Assembly (NCBI GenBank): GCA_016793445.1
Contig: JAEUME010000003.1
Location: 62,001-126,000 of the forward strand
Direction of reading: 5' to 3'
Origin: Hyphomicrobium sp.
Lineage (GTDB): Bacteria > Pseudomonadota > Alphaproteobacteria > Rhizobiales > Hyphomicrobiaceae
Length of the DNA stretch: 64,000 nucleotides
Below are positions 19,951-29,369 of the stretch, piece by piece. The first letter of the stretch is position 1, and each line of letters opens with the position of its first letter. The notes below the pieces were generated by a model. The model was not told the DNA's origin and did not search any database. It worked only from the letters and a program-made list of their open reading frames with translations. The translations under genes and the position numbers were made by a program.

Positions 19951-20665
19951 GGCCCCTGTGCACCTCTATGCGCGGCGCCTTGAACTGCCGCATGAGCTGA
20001 TGATCGTGGGTCGCAATGACGACCGATGTGCCTAGCCTGTTCAGTTCCACAAACAGGCGCAGCAGGCGGCGTGCCATTTGCGGGTCGACGTTACCCGTGG
20101 GCTCGTCGGCGAGAAGCACTTCTGGCTTTCCGATGACGGCGCGTGCGATGGCCGCGCGCTGCTTTTCGCCGCCCGACAGCACGGATGGATTGGCGTACAT
20201 TCTGTCGCCCAGGCCGACCCACTGCAACAGGTCCGTCACATCCTCGCGATAATCGGATGCCTTCTTGCCGATGACCCGCAAAGGCAGGGCGACGTTCTCC
20301 CAGACGGTCAAATGGTCGAGCAGACGAAAATCCTGGAACACGATGCCGATGCGCCGGCGCAGTTGTGCGCGTTTTTGCGCGTTCACGCGCGAGACGTCAT
20401 CGTTGAACATGTGAAGCTGCCCGCGCGTGGGGTGCAGGGACATGAACATCAGCCGCAGCAGCGACGTCTTCCCCGCGCCGCTTTCCCCGTGCAGGAAGTG
20501 GAAGGATCCAGGGCGCAGGTGAAAGCTTACGTCCGAGAGAACCTCCGGGCCCCGGTCGTATTTCAAGGCGACGTTCGTAAGACGAATCACTTCAGCGTTA
20601 TCCGCAACAAGGAAAAGTTCGGGACTCGAAGCACTCACGCATGTTTTATAAACGAGGGCGCCCAT
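19934..20665 (-). CDS. ftsE: Cell division ATP-binding protein FtsE
   Basis: Up to 243 residues. It is the ATPase partner of FtsX, with Walker A GESGAGKTS, Q-loop VFQDFRLL, signature LSGGEKQR and Walker B VLLADEPTGN, then the His switch ATHDHQ. The family is usually near 220 residues. The first 25 residues here are not typical, and a GTG at 20590 before IRLTNVALKY is a good alternative start. The ATG at 20665 lies beside a hairpin (20652-20700). Confidence 0.9.
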   Translation of the reverse strand: MGALVYKTCVSASSPELFLVADNAEVIRLTNVALKYDRGPEVLSDVSFHLRPGSFHFLHGESGAGKTSLLRLMFMSLHPTRGQLHMFNDDVSRVNAQKRAQLRRRIGIVFQDFRLLDHLTVWENVALPLRVIGKKASDYREDVTDLLQWVGLGDRMYANPSVLSGGEKQRAAIARAVIGKPEVLLADEPTGNVDPQMARRLLRLFVELNRLGTSVVIATHDHQLMRQFKAPRIEVHRGHVRII

Positions 20666-20700
20666 GCGAGATCAATCGATCACGATTATGGCGCCCTCGT
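20652..20700. repeat. Inverted repeat in the ftsE leader
   Basis: A perfect 11-bp inverted repeat, ACGAGGGCGCC (20652-20662) and GGCGCCCTCGT (20690-20700), has a 27-nt loop. In the ftsE transcript one arm falls directly after the upstream ATG (20665), so it could hide that start or act as an operator between ftsE and hpt. Confidence 0.6.
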
Positions 20701-20857
20701 GTACACAATATTTACGCACCCTAGGGGAATTTTGCTTCCAGGCGTGTTTCCTGGGCAACTTGAGGGATCGGGGCCGTTTTCGGACCGGCGTTCTTGCTCC
20801 CGGACATGCCGGAAGAAAGGGCCAGATAACCGGGGCTAGACGAACAGGAAAGAGCGC

Positions 20858-21400
20858 ATGACGACCACTGAAGTGTCCGACAGCATCGATATCATGTTCT
20901 CCGCCGGCCAGATCGCCGAGCGGCTCGACGCTCTGGCCAAGGAGATTGCCGCACGCAAAATTCCCGGCTTGCTGGCTATTCCCGTCCTGAAGGGATCATT
21001 TGTTTTCGCCGCCGACCTGATCCGCGCGTTGCACCGCGCCGGCATGGCGCCAGAGGTCGATTTCCTTACGCTCTCAAGCTACAAGAAGAGCCGCGTATCG
21101 TCAGGGCAAGTCACCATTCTGCGCGATCTCGACCTTGAGGTCGAAGGGCGTAGCGTCCTCATTATAGACGATGTGCTCGACAGCGGCCGCACACTGGCTT
21201 TCGCCAAGGACCTCATCAGCGCGCGCGGCGCCAAACAGATCCTAACCTGCGTGCTCCTCGACAAGAAGGTGCCTCGCGCCGTCAACATCAAGGCCGATTT
21301 CAGCGCTTTTGAATGTCCCGACACTTTCGTGGTCGGCTACGGGATGGATGTCGCCCACCGCTATCGTGAGCTGCCCTTCGTTGGACGGCTGCCAGGCTAG
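20858..21400 (+). CDS. hpt: Hypoxanthine phosphoribosyltransferase
   Basis: 180 residues, typical length. It salvages hypoxanthine and guanine by attaching them to PRPP. The PRPP-binding motif is VLIIDDVLDSGRT. Other marks are IPVLKGSFVFAADLIR near the N-terminus, the flexible loop SSYKKSRVSSG, and the base-binding VVGYGMDVAHRYRELP. It is divergent from ftsE, with the response regulator gene 46 bp downstream on the same strand. Confidence 0.93.
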   Translation: MTTTEVSDSIDIMFSAGQIAERLDALAKEIAARKIPGLLAIPVLKGSFVFAADLIRALHRAGMAPEVDFLTLSSYKKSRVSSGQVTILRDLDLEVEGRSVLIIDDVLDSGRTLAFAKDLISARGAKQILTCVLLDKKVPRAVNIKADFSAFECPDTFVVGYGMDVAHRYRELPFVGRLPG

Positions 21401-21446
21401 GCGGATTGAGCTAGAGTGCCGCCATCTCGACGCGATGGGAGGACAC

Positions 21447-21809
21447 ATGGCCACCATACTGCTCGCCGACGACGATGCCGCCGTGCGCGAACTTGTTAAG
21501 CGCGCACTGACCGCCGAGGGGCATACAGTTCACGTCACACAGGATGGCAACGAGGCGCTCGACGTTCTCAATGCCAGCGGCACGGCCATCGACGTGCTGG
21601 TGAGCGACGTGGACATGCCGGGGCTTGACGGCGTGAGCCTCGCCATGCAGGCGCAAGCGTCAAAGCCCGCGATTGCCATCGTGTTGATGTCGGGTTTCTC
21701 CGATCAGCTGGAGCGGTCCAAGGAGCTGTCTCAGGTACGCCTGAAATCGATCACCAAGCCATTCACGCTCGACCAGATCAAACAGGCTGTGCGCGCGGTC
21801 ACGAGGTAG
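21447..21809 (+). CDS. Single-domain response regulator (CpdR-like)
   Basis: 120 residues, only a receiver domain. The acidic pocket is in LLADDD, the phospho-acceptor is D54 in SDVDMPGLDG, and the conserved Lys is in SITKPFT. No output domain follows, so it probably acts by protein-protein contact. CpdR, which controls ClpXP proteolysis in the alphaproteobacterial cell cycle, has the same layout, but sequence identity is not certain enough for a gene name. A GGGAGGA ribosome-binding site precedes the ATG. Confidence 0.85.
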   Translation: MATILLADDDAAVRELVKRALTAEGHTVHVTQDGNEALDVLNASGTAIDVLVSDVDMPGLDGVSLAMQAQASKPAIAIVLMSGFSDQLERSKELSQVRLKSITKPFTLDQIKQAVRAVTR

Positions 21810-21813
21810 ATCC

Positions 21814-21904
21814 TGGGATGCTTTGTGCTTCGCACTGATGCGCTAGGTCCCGGGTCGGCGCTGCGCCCGGACTTCATCCGGGCTCGCTTGCCCGGGATGA
21901 CAAG
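21814..21904. repeat. Dispersed palindromic repeat, copy 1
   Basis: About 91 bp, nearly identical to 22007-22096. It contains the palindromic core CCCGG...CATCCGGG with CCCGGGATGACA at its end, like Rhizobiales REP-type intergenic elements. Confidence 0.75.
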
Positions 21905-21942
21905 TGGTGTCGCCACCTCCATCTGAGCGTTTATCTCTCTTT

Positions 21943-21980
21943 GTCATCCCGGCCGAGCGGTAGCGAGCGCCGGGACCCAG
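21943..21980. repeat. Short related palindromic element
   Basis: GTCATCCCGG at 21943 and CCGGGACCCAG ending at 21980 enclose a small stem. It is related to the flanking repeats and lies between them in the opposite sense. Confidence 0.6.
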
Positions 21981-22006
21981 GAGGAGGGCTTGGCGTGATG
22001 TTGCGG

Positions 22007-22096
22007 TGGGATGCTTTGTGCTTCGCACTGATGCGCTGGGTCCCGGGCCGGCGCTGCGCCCGACTTCATCCGGGCTCGCTTGCCCGGGATGACAAG
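22007..22096. repeat. Dispersed palindromic repeat, copy 2
   Basis: About 90 bp, a direct copy of 21814-21904 differing at a few positions, including one missing G. With copy 1 and the short element it fills most of the 339-bp gap between the response regulator gene and rlmE, where I see no gene. Confidence 0.75.
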
Positions 22097-22148
22097 AAGG
22101 ACGCGCTTGCCGGCATGACAGGTGATTTTATTCCGATTGGGTTGCGGC

Positions 22149-22862
22149 TTAATCTGCACGAAAGCCCGTTGCAAGCACGTAAAGTTCGGCGCTGTCGGAC
22201 CGGCTGGCGGGTGGTTTGACGTGCTTCACGACTGCAAAGTTGCGTTTCAGCATGTCGAGCAGATCGCGCTCGGTGCCGCCTTGGAACACCTTGCACAGGA
22301 AAGTGCCGCCGGGTGAGAGAATATCGCAGGCGAATGCGGCCGCCGTTTCGGCAAGCCCGATGATGCGCAAATGATCCGTTTTGTTGTGGCCGACGGTGGG
22401 GGCTGCCATATCGGACAGAACAATATCCGCACCGCCCCCCTTGAGCATGGATTTGAGTTTTTCCTCAGCGCCCGGATCCGTGAAGTCGAGCTGCACGAAA
22501 TCCACGCCCGGAATGGGATCGATGCTCAGATAATCGATCGCCACGACTTGTCCTTGGCCTTCCAGCGATTTCACCTTGGCGGCTGCGATCTGGCTCCAAC
22601 CGCCGGGCGCCGCACCCAGATCCACCACGCGCTGGCCGGGTTTTAACAGCCGGTGCTTGTCGTCGATCTCTTTTAGCTTGTAGGCGGCGCGCGAACGCAT
22701 GCCCTCGCGCTTGGCGGCGGCAACATAGGGGTCGTTCAACTGCCGCTCCAGCCAACGCTGGGAAGAGGCGGAATGCCGCCGCGCATGTTTGAGCGGCGTG
22801 CGGAGCTGGCGTTGACCCCCGCCAGGTCCCTTGCCCGCGCCTTTCGAACCGCCTTTGCTCAT
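22149..22862 (-). CDS. rlmE: 23S rRNA (uridine-2552-2'-O)-methyltransferase RlmE
   Basis: 237 residues. It methylates U2552 of 23S rRNA late in 50S assembly (FtsJ/RrmJ family). The N-terminus is basic, then come [18 protein letters not shown], the SAM motif [13 protein letters not shown], and the catalytic K-D-K-E set within [19 protein letters not shown] and FLCKVFQGG. The gene follows ppx by 25 nt on the same strand and is probably co-transcribed with it. Confidence 0.93.
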   Translation of the reverse strand: MSKGGSKGAGKGPGGGQRQLRTPLKHARRHSASSQRWLERQLNDPYVAAAKREGMRSRAAYKLKEIDDKHRLLKPGQRVVDLGAAPGGWSQIAAAKVKSLEGQGQVVAIDYLSIDPIPGVDFVQLDFTDPGAEEKLKSMLKGGGADIVLSDMAAPTVGHNKTDHLRIIGLAETAAAFACDILSPGGTFLCKVFQGGTERDLLDMLKRNFAVVKHVKPPASRSDSAELYVLATGFRAD

Positions 22863-22887
22863 AATCCCGATTTTTCTCCGTGCGTGC

Positions 22888-24360
22888 TCAGTTGCTACGC
22901 GTGCGCCGCCGCCTGCGGCCCTGGCGCCAGACGCCGTCCTCCAGCATCAGCGTGGTGAGGATGCCTTCGCGCAGCCCACGATCCGCGACCCGCAGCCGCT
23001 GAGCCGGCCACATGCGCAGCACGGCTTCCAGGATGGCGCAGCCGGCGAGCACAAGATCGGCGCGTTCGCGTCCGATGCAGGGCTCGGCAATGCGCTCCAT
23101 GTAGCTCTTGGCGAGCAGGTTCTGCGTAACCGAGAAGATGTCGGGCACCGCGAGCCAGGAGCCGTCAACCTTGTTGCGATCGTAACGCGGCAGGCCCAGC
23201 AGGATACCCGCGATCGTGGTGACCGTACCGGAGGTTCCCAGAAAGTGCACGCTACGGCCGCCAATCCGTTCGCTGAAGCGATGATGCGCCTCGAACGGTG
23301 CAAGCAGCTTGGTGACACTGGCGACCATGGCTTCGAAATCGTCATGGCGGACATTGCGTCCATCGAAGCGCTCCGCCAGCGTGACGACGCCGACGGGAAG
23401 CGATGTCCAGGCCACGATGGCGGCATCGGCTGCGATGCGGCCGCCCGGTCCGCGGCGGCGTGCGCCGTCCCGCGTCAGATCGAGCCATATGATCTCGGAC
23501 GAGCCGCCACCGATGTCGAACACCAGCACGTAATCAGCCGACGAATCGACCAGCGATGAGCAACCCGAGACAGCAAGGCGCGCTTCCAGTTCCGGGTTCA
23601 GCACCTCGATTTCAAGCCCGCATCGTTCGCGAACGCGCCCGATGAACTCCATGCCGTTTTGCGCGATGCGGCAGGCTTCCGTGGCGACAAAGCGCGCACG
23701 GGTCACCTGGTGTCGTTCCAGCTTTGCCGCGCAGACCTTGAGCGCATCAATCGTGCGCGTCATGGCCGTCTCCGATAGCTGGCCGCTGTGCGCCACGCCC
23801 TCGCCCAGGCGGATGATGCGCGAGAAGGCGTCGACCACGCGAAAGCCGCGCCGCGAGGGCCGTGCGAGCAGCAGGCGGCAATTATTCGTGCCCAGATCCA
23901 AGGCGCCGTAGACGGTGCCGTTCGCCGGATCGAGCGAGGAAGGTTGCGCGCCATGTGCGCTATCGCGATAGCGGTGGGTCCCGGAATGCATGATCGCGCG
24001 CGGAGCGCTTGCCGGGCCGCTTCCATGGTGCGGCGTTGGTGTCCCTGAGCGCTCCAGATTGGGGTAGGAGGTTACGGTAGTGGCGACGTGCGATCCTCGT
24101 TGCGCCTCAGGGAGGGGATGCTGGGGCAGCCTGCCGCCGGAGGAGAACGGCTGGGGAGCGCCGCTGCGGGCACCGTGCAAAGCGTGGTCATGGGGTAGAT
24201 TGTCTTTTGAGGCAGCCGTACCATCTGCGCCTGTAACCGGGCTCGCCAATTGCGCGCTGTAACCACCGGAAACGCCGGGTTCAAGCGACGTTGTCGGCTG
24301 GCCATTCGTTTTGCCCTCAGCGCCTTGGGGCGCTTGCGGGGCGGCACCTTTGTCTTTCAC
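22888..24360 (-). CDS. ppx: Ppx/GppA family exopolyphosphatase
   Basis: About 490 residues. The ASKHA-fold domain begins near residue 150 with [16 protein letters not shown], followed by [31 protein letters not shown] and [12 protein letters not shown]. Members hydrolyse polyphosphate or pppGpp. The first ~150 residues are a low-complexity Pro/Gly/Ser/Thr-rich extension, unusual for the family. I chose a GTG start at 24360, preceded by GGAGA; an open frame runs 45 nt further upstream. Confidence 0.88.
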   Translation of the reverse strand: MKDKGAAPQAPQGAEGKTNGQPTTSLEPGVSGGYSAQLASPVTGADGTAASKDNLPHDHALHGARSGAPQPFSSGGRLPQHPLPEAQRGSHVATTVTSYPNLERSGTPTPHHGSGPASAPRAIMHSGTHRYRDSAHGAQPSSLDPANGTVYGALDLGTNNCRLLLARPSRRGFRVVDAFSRIIRLGEGVAHSGQLSETAMTRTIDALKVCAAKLERHQVTRARFVATEACRIAQNGMEFIGRVRERCGLEIEVLNPELEARLAVSGCSSLVDSSADYVLVFDIGGGSSEIIWLDLTRDGARRRGPGGRIAADAAIVAWTSLPVGVVTLAERFDGRNVRHDDFEAMVASVTKLLAPFEAHHRFSERIGGRSVHFLGTSGTVTTIAGILLGLPRYDRNKVDGSWLAVPDIFSVTQNLLAKSYMERIAEPCIGRERADLVLAGCAILEAVLRMWPAQRLRVADRGLREGILTTLMLEDGVWRQGRRRRRTRSN

Positions 24361-24540
24361 ACGTTGTCTCCAGGGCCTGGCATGACGGCACCGAGCGAAT
24401 GACACGCTTTCGGCCGCCCTCTACAGGTCTTTTTCTGGACTGAGCTTGGCTACACTGTACCAGTTCGTGCTCACAGGTAAAGCCCGCTTGCGCCAACACG
24501 TCATCATGCGCGTGAGACAGTAAACGGATCAGGAGCTATC

Positions 24541-25458
24541 GTGCGCTTGCGATTAACAAAATCAAATAACGCCGCCTTTCTTCTGAGAGCTTCTTTCGCG
24601 CTTTACATTGGTGCGGCCGCTGCGAGCGTCCCCGTCTGCTGGGGTGGAGCTGAGACGGCCCGTCCACCTGCCGCCCAGAATGCGGCAAACGCCCAAGATA
24701 TTGCTGAACGCCTGTCACGTGCGTATCCGGGGATCGTCCAGGGCGTAGACTCCGGCGGCGTGATCTTTGCAGACGGCACGCGCCTGCCGCTTCACGACGG
24801 CAAGGGCGACAAAACTTTTGCGGCGTGGCTGAGCGACCCTGACATCGCCGATATGTTTGCCATTGCTTATCCGCCCGGGCAGGTGAGCACACCTCCTCCG
24901 GTGAACTTCGACCCCGGCCGCGCGCGCAACGCGGCGTTCTTCAAGAAGGTGTACGGAGACTGCGCGGCGGGCGGCGTCACGCCCGCGCTCGTGGACGTCA
25001 TTTGGCTTCCTAAGAAGGCGCGACAAGTGTTGAAGGTCACGTCTGTCAATGGCGTGGCGAAGCGGCTGGCTGCGATCTCGGCCGAACTCGACGAACTGTC
25101 TGCGGACTTCGATGGTTTTCTTTGGCCTGCTGCCGGGGCGTACAACTGCCGCGACATCGCGGGAACCAAAACGCCTTCGGCGCACGGCTACGGTATCGCT
25201 ATCGATATTGCCGTTCAGCATGCCAGTTATTGGCGATGGAGCGGTGCGAAGGACGAAGCCGCGCCCGCCTATCGCAACGAAGTGCCCATGGAGATCGTGC
25301 GCGTGTTCGAAAACCATGGCTTCATCTGGGGCGGCAAATGGAACCACTTCGATACGATGCACTTCGAATACCGGCCCGAGCTTCTGACGCCGGGCGACGG
25401 GTTGCAGGCAGGTGCGGACGCAGCGGGTTCAGCCTCATCAGGCACGCCCGCGAAGTGA
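24541..25458 (+). CDS. M15-family (VanY-like) peptidase, exported
   Basis: 305 residues starting with GTG after AGGAG. An N-terminal hydrophobic segment suggests export. The C-terminal half has the M15 zinc-site pattern: SAHGYGIAIDI (His and Asp) and NHFDTMHFEYRPEL (second His). Such enzymes cleave D-Ala-D-Ala or related peptidoglycan peptides in the periplasm. The N-terminal ~110 residues are not assigned. It is divergent from ppx. Confidence 0.85.
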   Translation: MRLRLTKSNNAAFLLRASFALYIGAAAASVPVCWGGAETARPPAAQNAANAQDIAERLSRAYPGIVQGVDSGGVIFADGTRLPLHDGKGDKTFAAWLSDPDIADMFAIAYPPGQVSTPPPVNFDPGRARNAAFFKKVYGDCAAGGVTPALVDVIWLPKKARQVLKVTSVNGVAKRLAAISAELDELSADFDGFLWPAAGAYNCRDIAGTKTPSAHGYGIAIDIAVQHASYWRWSGAKDEAAPAYRNEVPMEIVRVFENHGFIWGGKWNHFDTMHFEYRPELLTPGDGLQAGADAAGSASSGTPAK

Positions 25459-25487
25459 TTTTTGGTCTCAATCCCTAGAGTGAGACG

Positions 25488-26435
25488 TCACGCTGCGAGC
25501 CCCAGCATCAGCTTGAGGTTCTGCACGGCCGCGCCCGAAGCGCCCTTGCCGAGATTGTCCAGCCTCGCAATCAATACGGCCTGGTTCAGCGCGCTCTTGC
25601 CGAACACGTAAAGCTCAAGCGCATCGGTGGCGTTCAGCGCGAGGGCATCGAGCCTGGTGATCTTTGTGGCAGCGTCGCGTATCACGCGCACTTGTCCCGC
25701 GCTCGCGTAGTGCGCGGCCAGCGCCTCCTCGAGCATCTTGATCGTGACGTTGCCTGGCAACAGGTCGAGGTGCAGCGGAACCGAGACCAGCATGCCTTGC
25801 TTGAAGTTGCCGACGCTTGGAATGAAGATCGGCCGCCGTTCGAGCCGCGCATAAGCCATCAGCTCGGGGATGTGCTTGTGTTCCAAGCCCAGAGCATAAA
25901 GCTCGAAAGCGGGGGCGGTCTTGGACACCTCGTAGCTCTCGATCATGCTTTTGCCGCCGCCGGAATAGCCCGACACCGCATTGACGCTGACGGGGAAGCC
26001 GGCGGGTAGAAGCCCCGCGTCGACGAGCGGCCGCAGCAGCGCAATCGCCCCTGTCGGGTAGCATCCCGGATTGGCGACGCGCTGGGCTTTGGCGATCCGG
26101 GCGGCCTGGCCGGACTCTAGCTCCGCAAAGCCATAAACCCAGCCTGGCGCGACGCGATGGGCGGTCGAGGCGTCGACGATCTTGGGCGCCTCGCTGCCCA
26201 GTTCAGCCGCGAGCGCCACCGCCTCCTTGGCCGCATCGTCGGGCAGACAAAGCACGACAAGATCGCAAGCGCGCATCATGTCCTTGCGCGCCCCGGCGTC
26301 CTTGCGCTTGGCCGGGTCGATGCTGACGACTTCTATGCCGGCCTCATTTGCGAGCCGGTCGCGGATTTGCAGGCCGGTCGTTCCGGCCTCGCCGTCGATG
26401 AAGACTTTGGCTTTCGCGCCCTTGGCTGAGCCCAT
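25488..26435 (-). CDS. argC: N-acetyl-gamma-glutamyl-phosphate reductase (type 2)
   Basis: About 315 residues. It reduces N-acetylglutamyl phosphate to the semialdehyde in arginine synthesis with NADPH. The N-terminal KVFIDGEAGTTGLQI marks the shorter type 2 ArgC. The catalytic Cys is in VANPGCYPTGAI, and SGYSGGGKSMIE follows. The start at 26435 lies 1 nt after the terC-family stop, so translation is likely coupled. Confidence 0.93.
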   Translation of the reverse strand: MGSAKGAKAKVFIDGEAGTTGLQIRDRLANEAGIEVVSIDPAKRKDAGARKDMMRACDLVVLCLPDDAAKEAVALAAELGSEAPKIVDASTAHRVAPGWVYGFAELESGQAARIAKAQRVANPGCYPTGAIALLRPLVDAGLLPAGFPVSVNAVSGYSGGGKSMIESYEVSKTAPAFELYALGLEHKHIPELMAYARLERRPIFIPSVGNFKQGMLVSVPLHLDLLPGNVTIKMLEEALAAHYASAGQVRVIRDAATKITRLDALALNATDALELYVFGKSALNQAVLIARLDNLGKGASGAAVQNLKLMLGLAA

Positions 26436-26436
26436 C

Positions 26437-27192
26437 TCAGCCCCCAAACCCAAGCCGGTGCTTTATGCCCTGGAAGATCGTTTCCGAGCAACCGACGCCG
26501 TAGGCCTGACAGGCGATCTGGTGGAGGTCGCGATAGATCATGTCGAGGGCGACGTAGAGGATGATCAGCAGGCCGACCCAGGCGATCCAGGGATACTTGT
26601 ACAGCAGCTTGGCGATGTAGGTGGATGCGACCGCCATCAACACGATGGCGATGGCTAGGCCGATGACGAGCACGAGAGTCGATTCCCCGGCAGCGCCCGC
26701 CACCGCGAGCACGTTATCGAGCGACATCGACAGGTCGGCCAGGATGATGGTCCAGAGCGCCGACCAGAAGGTCGCCTCCTGACCTTTCACATCGTCGGAG
26801 GCAAGGTTGTGTTCGATCGCATCGATCGACTCGTGATTGCTGTCCATGATCTGCCGGTACATCTTCCAGCATACGAACAGCAGCAACAGACCGCCAGCGA
26901 GCGTAAGACCGATAACCTGCAGCATCTGCTGGGCAATGCTGGAGAACAGGATACGGAGCACGACGGCGCCCGTGATTCCCCAGAAAATCACCTTGTTGCG
27001 CATGTCCTTGCGCACTTGGGAAGCGGCCATGCCGACGACGATGGCGTTGTCGCCGGCAAGCGTCAGGTCGATCATCAGGATGTTGAACAAAGCCACCCAG
27101 TGCGTGCGCCACCAATCGGGCGACAGGAGAAGGCCGATATCGGTCACCACCGTGTCGAACATCGCGCCGAGGTTGGCGGAAAGAAATTCCAT
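26437..27192 (-). CDS. TerC-family integral membrane protein
   Basis: 251 residues with about seven predicted membrane helices. The two conserved acidic motifs are LTLAGDNAIVVG and DLSMSLDNVLAVAG, the TerC family marks, probably for metal ion (Mn or similar) transport or membrane secretion support. It precedes argC with a 1-nt gap, although no link to arginine synthesis is evident. Confidence 0.9.
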   Translation of the reverse strand: MEFLSANLGAMFDTVVTDIGLLLSPDWWRTHWVALFNILMIDLTLAGDNAIVVGMAASQVRKDMRNKVIFWGITGAVVLRILFSSIAQQMLQVIGLTLAGGLLLLFVCWKMYRQIMDSNHESIDAIEHNLASDDVKGQEATFWSALWTIILADLSMSLDNVLAVAGAAGESTLVLVIGLAIAIVLMAVASTYIAKLLYKYPWIAWVGLLIILYVALDMIYRDLHQIACQAYGVGCSETIFQGIKHRLGFGG

Positions 27193-27410
27193 GGCTCTGC
27201 GGTCTCCCGTGCTGGCCGCGCGCCAAGGCGGCCGGAAATCTAATCGCTTCGATCAGCGCGGTATTTGGCATCGGCCTCGCCAGAGGGCAAGTGCGCATCC
27301 TGGCAAAACATACCCAACGGGGCGGTTTGGTGACACCTGAGGGGAGCAGGCGGCCATGGTCTTGCCGTGTTCATTTTTCAAGTGTCGTTGGAACGATTGG
27401 GGGACGGCCA

Positions 27411-27962
27411 ATGACATTGAAACCATTTCTATCGGCCATGTTGGTCTTCATGGCCATTTGGGCCGCCGCGCCAGCACCGGCAGCCGCAGCCTCTGCCTCA
27501 GCCCTCGAGGCCGATGCCCAGGATACATTGGAGCGATTCTACCGGAGCGTCGGCGGCGCGCGCGATCTTGCCCAGAAGTCGGTCGGGATGCTGGTGTTTC
27601 CCTCGGTCGTCAAAGCCGGAATGGGCATCGGTGGTGAGTACGGGGAGGGCGTGCTGTTCGAGCGCGGTCGGCCCAATGCCTACTACAACACCGTCTCGGC
27701 CTCGATCGGCTTCCAGCTTGGCGTGCAGGCGCGTTCCGTCATCATCATGTTCATGAACCGTCAGGCGCTGGCGAGCTTCCGGCGCGCGGATGGATGGAAG
27801 GTCGGCGTAGACGGCTCCATCGCAATCATCACGGTGGGCGTCGGCGGCTCCATCGACACCTCGCGCATCACGAGCCCCATCGTCGGCTTCATCCTCGACC
27901 CAAAGGGGCTCATGTACAATCTGACGCTCGAGGGCTCTAAGATCTCCCGAATCAGGAAGTGA
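27411..27962 (+). CDS. SYLF/YSC84-domain lipid-binding protein, exported
   Basis: 183 residues. A signal peptide ends near AAPAPAAAA. The remainder matches the YSC84/SYLF domain: KSVGMLVFPSVVKAGMGIGG, GEGVLFERG, YYNTVSASIGFQLGVQ and MFMNRQALASF. Eukaryotic SYLF domains bind phosphoinositides; bacterial members are periplasmic with unknown role. The ATG at 27411 has a GGGGGA site 9 nt upstream. Confidence 0.88.
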   Translation: MTLKPFLSAMLVFMAIWAAAPAPAAAASASALEADAQDTLERFYRSVGGARDLAQKSVGMLVFPSVVKAGMGIGGEYGEGVLFERGRPNAYYNTVSASIGFQLGVQARSVIIMFMNRQALASFRRADGWKVGVDGSIAIITVGVGGSIDTSRITSPIVGFILDPKGLMYNLTLEGSKISRIRK

Positions 27963-27983
27963 CACCTCGCATGGAAAAACGTC

Positions 27984-28403
27984 ATGGCCACCGATTTCAA
28001 TCTGGAACGTTTCGTCATTGCTCAGTCTTCGGCTTATGAAGCTGCAATGGCTGAACTGCGCCATGGTCGAAAGCAGAGTCACTGGATTTGGTTCATTTTT
28101 CCGCAGATGAAGGGGCTTGGTCTTAGTTCAAACGCTGAGTTTTTTGGCATAGGCTCGTTGCAAGAGGCCGAAGCATATCTTGCGCATCCAATCTTAGGCC
28201 CGCGCTTGTTGGACGCCACCAGACTCATGCTGGCAATCGAAGGACGCACACTTCGTGAAATTCTTGGCACACCAGATGATATGAAGTTTCGATCTTCAAT
28301 GACGCTGTTTGAGAAAGCATGCCCCGCGCCCTGCGTTTTTCGAGAAGCATTGGAAAAATTCTGCGGCGGGAAACGCGATGAACGGACCGTAGCACTACTT
28401 TAG
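27984..28403 (+). CDS. DUF1810 family protein
   Basis: 139 residues with the DUF1810 pattern: NLERFVIAQSSAYEAAMAEL, HWIWFIFPQMKGLG, and ALEKFCGGKRDERT at the end. No function is established for the family to my knowledge. Base composition is visibly lower in G+C than its neighbours, and it opens a gene-poor patch up to 29.6 kb, so recent acquisition is possible. Confidence 0.9.
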   Translation: MATDFNLERFVIAQSSAYEAAMAELRHGRKQSHWIWFIFPQMKGLGLSSNAEFFGIGSLQEAEAYLAHPILGPRLLDATRLMLAIEGRTLREILGTPDDMKFRSSMTLFEKACPAPCVFREALEKFCGGKRDERTVALL

Positions 28404-28721
28404 CTGGGCCTGGGCAGACAGTGTGAAGTCAGCGGAGATGCGACAACTTGAATTTTTCATTAGAACCGCATCGAGCTTCGGAGTTTCAATCGTCTATCCA
28501 AAAATCATCTAGCCTGCTTTGTCCCCATACAGGAGGGGCATCAGAGCCGCGTTCATCCGATCTTCCCGATAGAAGCGGAAGACGTGAGAAACAATTGCGT
28601 CGCGGATGATGGCAAGTCTGGTTGTGTTCAATGAACGAGCGCGGCGTTTAGGGCAAGGCTACGTTTTCGATCTAGTGGTCGTTATCAAAGGTGAGACAAT
28701 GGCCCGCTGCCATGAAAGGCA
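28404..28721. other. Gene-poor region after the DUF1810 gene
   Basis: 318 bp of lower G+C. On the minus strand a short open stretch ending at 28509 reads like a protein tail (SHVFRFYREDRMNAALM) but has no convincing start, so it may be a gene remnant. Nothing else is supported. Confidence 0.35.
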
Positions 28722-29063
28722 TCACTTTTTCCCTCTCATCGACATGATGTAGCCGGTCACGTCTCTCAAGTCGGAGGGCGCATCAAGTGAAAATTGGGGC
28801 ATGTCACGATGGGGGAAGAGTATGTTTTCAGCCAACCGGTCCGCTGATTGGTGCGGTTCATTCGCAATCTTTACGAAGCTCGGCACTTTGTTCTCCGGTG
28901 GATCGGACTCATCGATAGTGACATCGTGACAAAGTGAGCACGCTCTTTCTGCGATCAGCGCACCTTTCGCGTAATCAGTGCTGCCTTCTTGCCCGGCTAC
29001 AGGACTGGTCACAACGGTTGCTATGAAGACTATTGCCCGCCATTGGCTCGATCTCTTCAACAT
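28722..29063 (-). CDS. Small c-type cytochrome
   Basis: 113 residues. A signal peptide (IVFIATVVTSPVAGQ) is followed by a single haem-attachment motif CSLCH and, 60 residues on, MPQFSL, whose Met is the likely second axial ligand. This is a class I monohaem cytochrome exported to the periplasm. The C-terminal LRDVTGYIMSMRGKK fits the last helix. Its redox partner is not evident from the context. Confidence 0.88.
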   Translation of the reverse strand: MLKRSSQWRAIVFIATVVTSPVAGQEGSTDYAKGALIAERACSLCHDVTIDESDPPENKVPSFVKIANEPHQSADRLAENILFPHRDMPQFSLDAPSDLRDVTGYIMSMRGKK

Positions 29064-29369
29064 TCAGTCTTGCCCCTCGTCGGATTCCATCAAGCTTAGC
29101 TCATAGGAATCTTGGGCGATCTGTTTCTGAAGCGCCCGAATGATTTTTGCGAACTTGGGATCATAACAAACGCATTTCCTCTATCTTGCGCCCGTTGTCC
29201 CGGATGCCCGTGCAAAACTTGTGAGATTTGCAACGCAGAGACATCCGTGAGGGATGACCTGAGGAAAAACGACTCAGAAGACCTTTGAGAGCCAAGATTA
29301 CCGGCACGGCGGCTACTTCAAGGATCGGGAACTAGGGAAATTTGGTCTTGCTGTACGGTCAGGCTCGCA

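Noticed and set aside
28509..28655. Minus-strand frame with RFYREDRMNAALM
   Set aside because: About 45 residues between stops, no ribosome-binding site and no family match. Kept only as a possible gene remnant.
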